From Rotaria macrura (Eukaryota > Rotifera > Eurotatoria > Philodinida > Philodinidae), in the NCBI GenBank assembly GCA_900239685.1, contig OENT01000971.1, forward strand, positions 1 to 64,000: 64,000 bases of DNA, read 5' to 3'. A program made the translations under genes and the position numbers. Each line of letters opens with the position of its first letter. Position 1 is the first letter of the stretch. Below the pieces are notes generated by a model, which searched no databases, had not been told where the DNA came from, and saw nothing but the letters and a program-made list of their open reading frames with translations. Shown piece by piece: positions 63,229 through 64,000 of this stretch.

Positions 63229-63513
63229 TGCAACCCAGGTCGATGATTACGGACTTCGTATACGGCTGTAAACGACCGTATACGCTCCCCACACGACCGT
63301 AAACGGTCGTATTTTAGCGTTTTACATGGTCCAGTATTACCGTCGTATATCGCCGTATCGTATACGGGCAAATACGATCGTATACGGAGAAATACGGTGG
63401 AAAACGGAAACCGTTTACGGATTTTGTGTACGAGGACCGTAAACGATCGTTTTTCTCTCCGTATTCCTCCGTATACGGTCGTTTACGACCGTGCTTGTTC
63501 GACCTGGGAAGCA
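63229..63513. mobile_element. Harbinger-like MITE full of CGTATACG palindromes
   Basis: 285 bp bounded by terminal inverted repeats TGCAACCCAGGTCGA (left) and, reversed, TGCTTCCCAGGTCGA (right), two mismatches in 15. TTA flanks both ends (63226-63228 and 63514-63516), matching the 3-bp TWA target duplication of PIF/Harbinger elements. The interior holds nine words of the form CGTAWACG or CGTTTACG, many within longer palindromes such as ACGACCGTAAACGGTCGT. CpG is abundant. The overlapping open frames here are artefacts of the palindromes. Confidence 0.75.
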
Positions 63514-63689
63514 TTACCATTGGCGAACCAAATCAGATACCATGGATTAAAGAAAATTTCACTAAGTTCAACAGTCTAGACAAAATTGGCAGCGTCAGTT
63601 TCAAAATCCGTAGAATTCCCATGATCAGAAACTTAATTAGGTTTTTCAACCATATCAGTCAATGATATGAGATGTCAATTACATCTGAT

Positions 63690-63890
63690 TAGGGATGTGC
63701 GGTGTGCGTTTACTGAACACTGGCGAATACCGACAGTGACGCGCTGTGCACGCTGGTAGATTCAGCGCCACTGATCATTGAAATATTGATCACACTGAGA
63801 CCGACTCACTGGTACACTGATGACCACTGTATCACTGGCGCACTGATACCATCGGCGTCACTGCCATGTCAGGCACACTGACATCTTGTA
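63690..63890. repeat. CACTG-rich repeat
   Basis: Starts with TTAGGGATGTGCGGTG and then carries about ten copies of CACTG (often CACTGAT or CACTGGCG) spaced irregularly by roughly 8-25 bases. GC is well above the surroundings. The first bases resemble the ends of hAT-type elements, but no opposite end is visible before the window stops. Confidence 0.55.
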
Positions 63891-64000
63891 AATTATTTTT
63901 ATATAATACTGGTAGGCATGTGCTTTAGATAAATAAAGAATGATAATGAACTAGATGTGTATATTTTTCAAGAAAATTAATATATAATCGTCGAAGAATT

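Noticed and set aside
63314..63665. Overlapping frames on both strands
   Set aside because: Created by the CGTATACG palindromes of the MITE and its right flank.

Overview
This 64 kb window is animal nuclear DNA. It is AT-rich, and its genes are broken by many GT-AG introns, most of them about 50-80 nt. Proteins are recognisably metazoan: class III myosin, Vasa, KAT6, TMEM231, ANKUB1, WDR86 and a tetraspanin. Short compact introns, splice-acceptor-like sites a few bases upstream of several start codons (as expected where a spliced leader is added), an intronless bacterial-looking gluconolactonase and Penelope-like ribozyme motifs together suggest a rotifer, most likely bdelloid. That placement is inference; no marker here proves it.

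Layout, left to right. 1-1.0 kb: a CpG-rich hairpin repeat. 1.0-2.9 kb (-): an Ig-domain protein with neither end resolved. 6.6-7.9 kb (-): tetraspanin, 7 exons. 11.5-13.6 kb (+): WDR86-like beta-propeller, 5 exons. 13.7-14.6 kb (-): two-membrane-segment protein with a PPxY tail. 16.2-22.5 kb (-): class III myosin (kinase, motor, IQ motifs, tail), 7 exons. 23.1-23.9 kb (-): divergent homeobox gene. 27.1-31.4 kb (-): Vasa-like DEAD-box helicase, 20 exons, with RG-rich and CCHC regions. 31.7-32.2 kb (-): ribosomal protein eL14, just upstream of vasa on the same strand. 34.1-41.1 kb (+): MYST acetyltransferase KAT6, 12 exons. 43.0 kb (+): initiator tRNA-Met. 43.6-44.5 kb (-): SMP-30/gluconolactonase, intronless. 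46.0-46.7 kb (+): aquaporin-family channel with both NPA boxes altered. 48.4-49.4 kb: inverted-repeat transposon carrying an integrase-like remnant. 50.0-50.4 kb: a 188-bp-arm palindrome around an assembly gap, each arm carrying a hammerhead-like motif. 54.9-58.4 kb (+): ANKUB1-like, 4 exons, convergent with a three-LIM-domain gene (58.5-59.5 kb, -). 60.7-61.7 kb (+): intronless TMEM231. 63.2-63.5 kb: a Harbinger-like MITE built of CGTATACG palindromes, then a CACTG-rich repeat at the right edge.

The genes do not form one pathway. Shared themes are cilia and actin protrusions (TMEM231; myosin III), germline and chromatin (Vasa, KAT6), and housekeeping (eL14, tRNA-iMet). The most interesting signals are: a His in place of the catalytic-loop Asn in the myosin III kinase; a 13-nt microexon inside a Vasa zinc knuckle; a channel with NAG and NPW instead of two NPA boxes; a probable bacterial gluconolactonase; the ribozyme-bearing palindrome; and two structured DNA transposons. 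Exon boundaries come from reading splice sites and phase by eye; every multi-exon model given as complete closes in frame.
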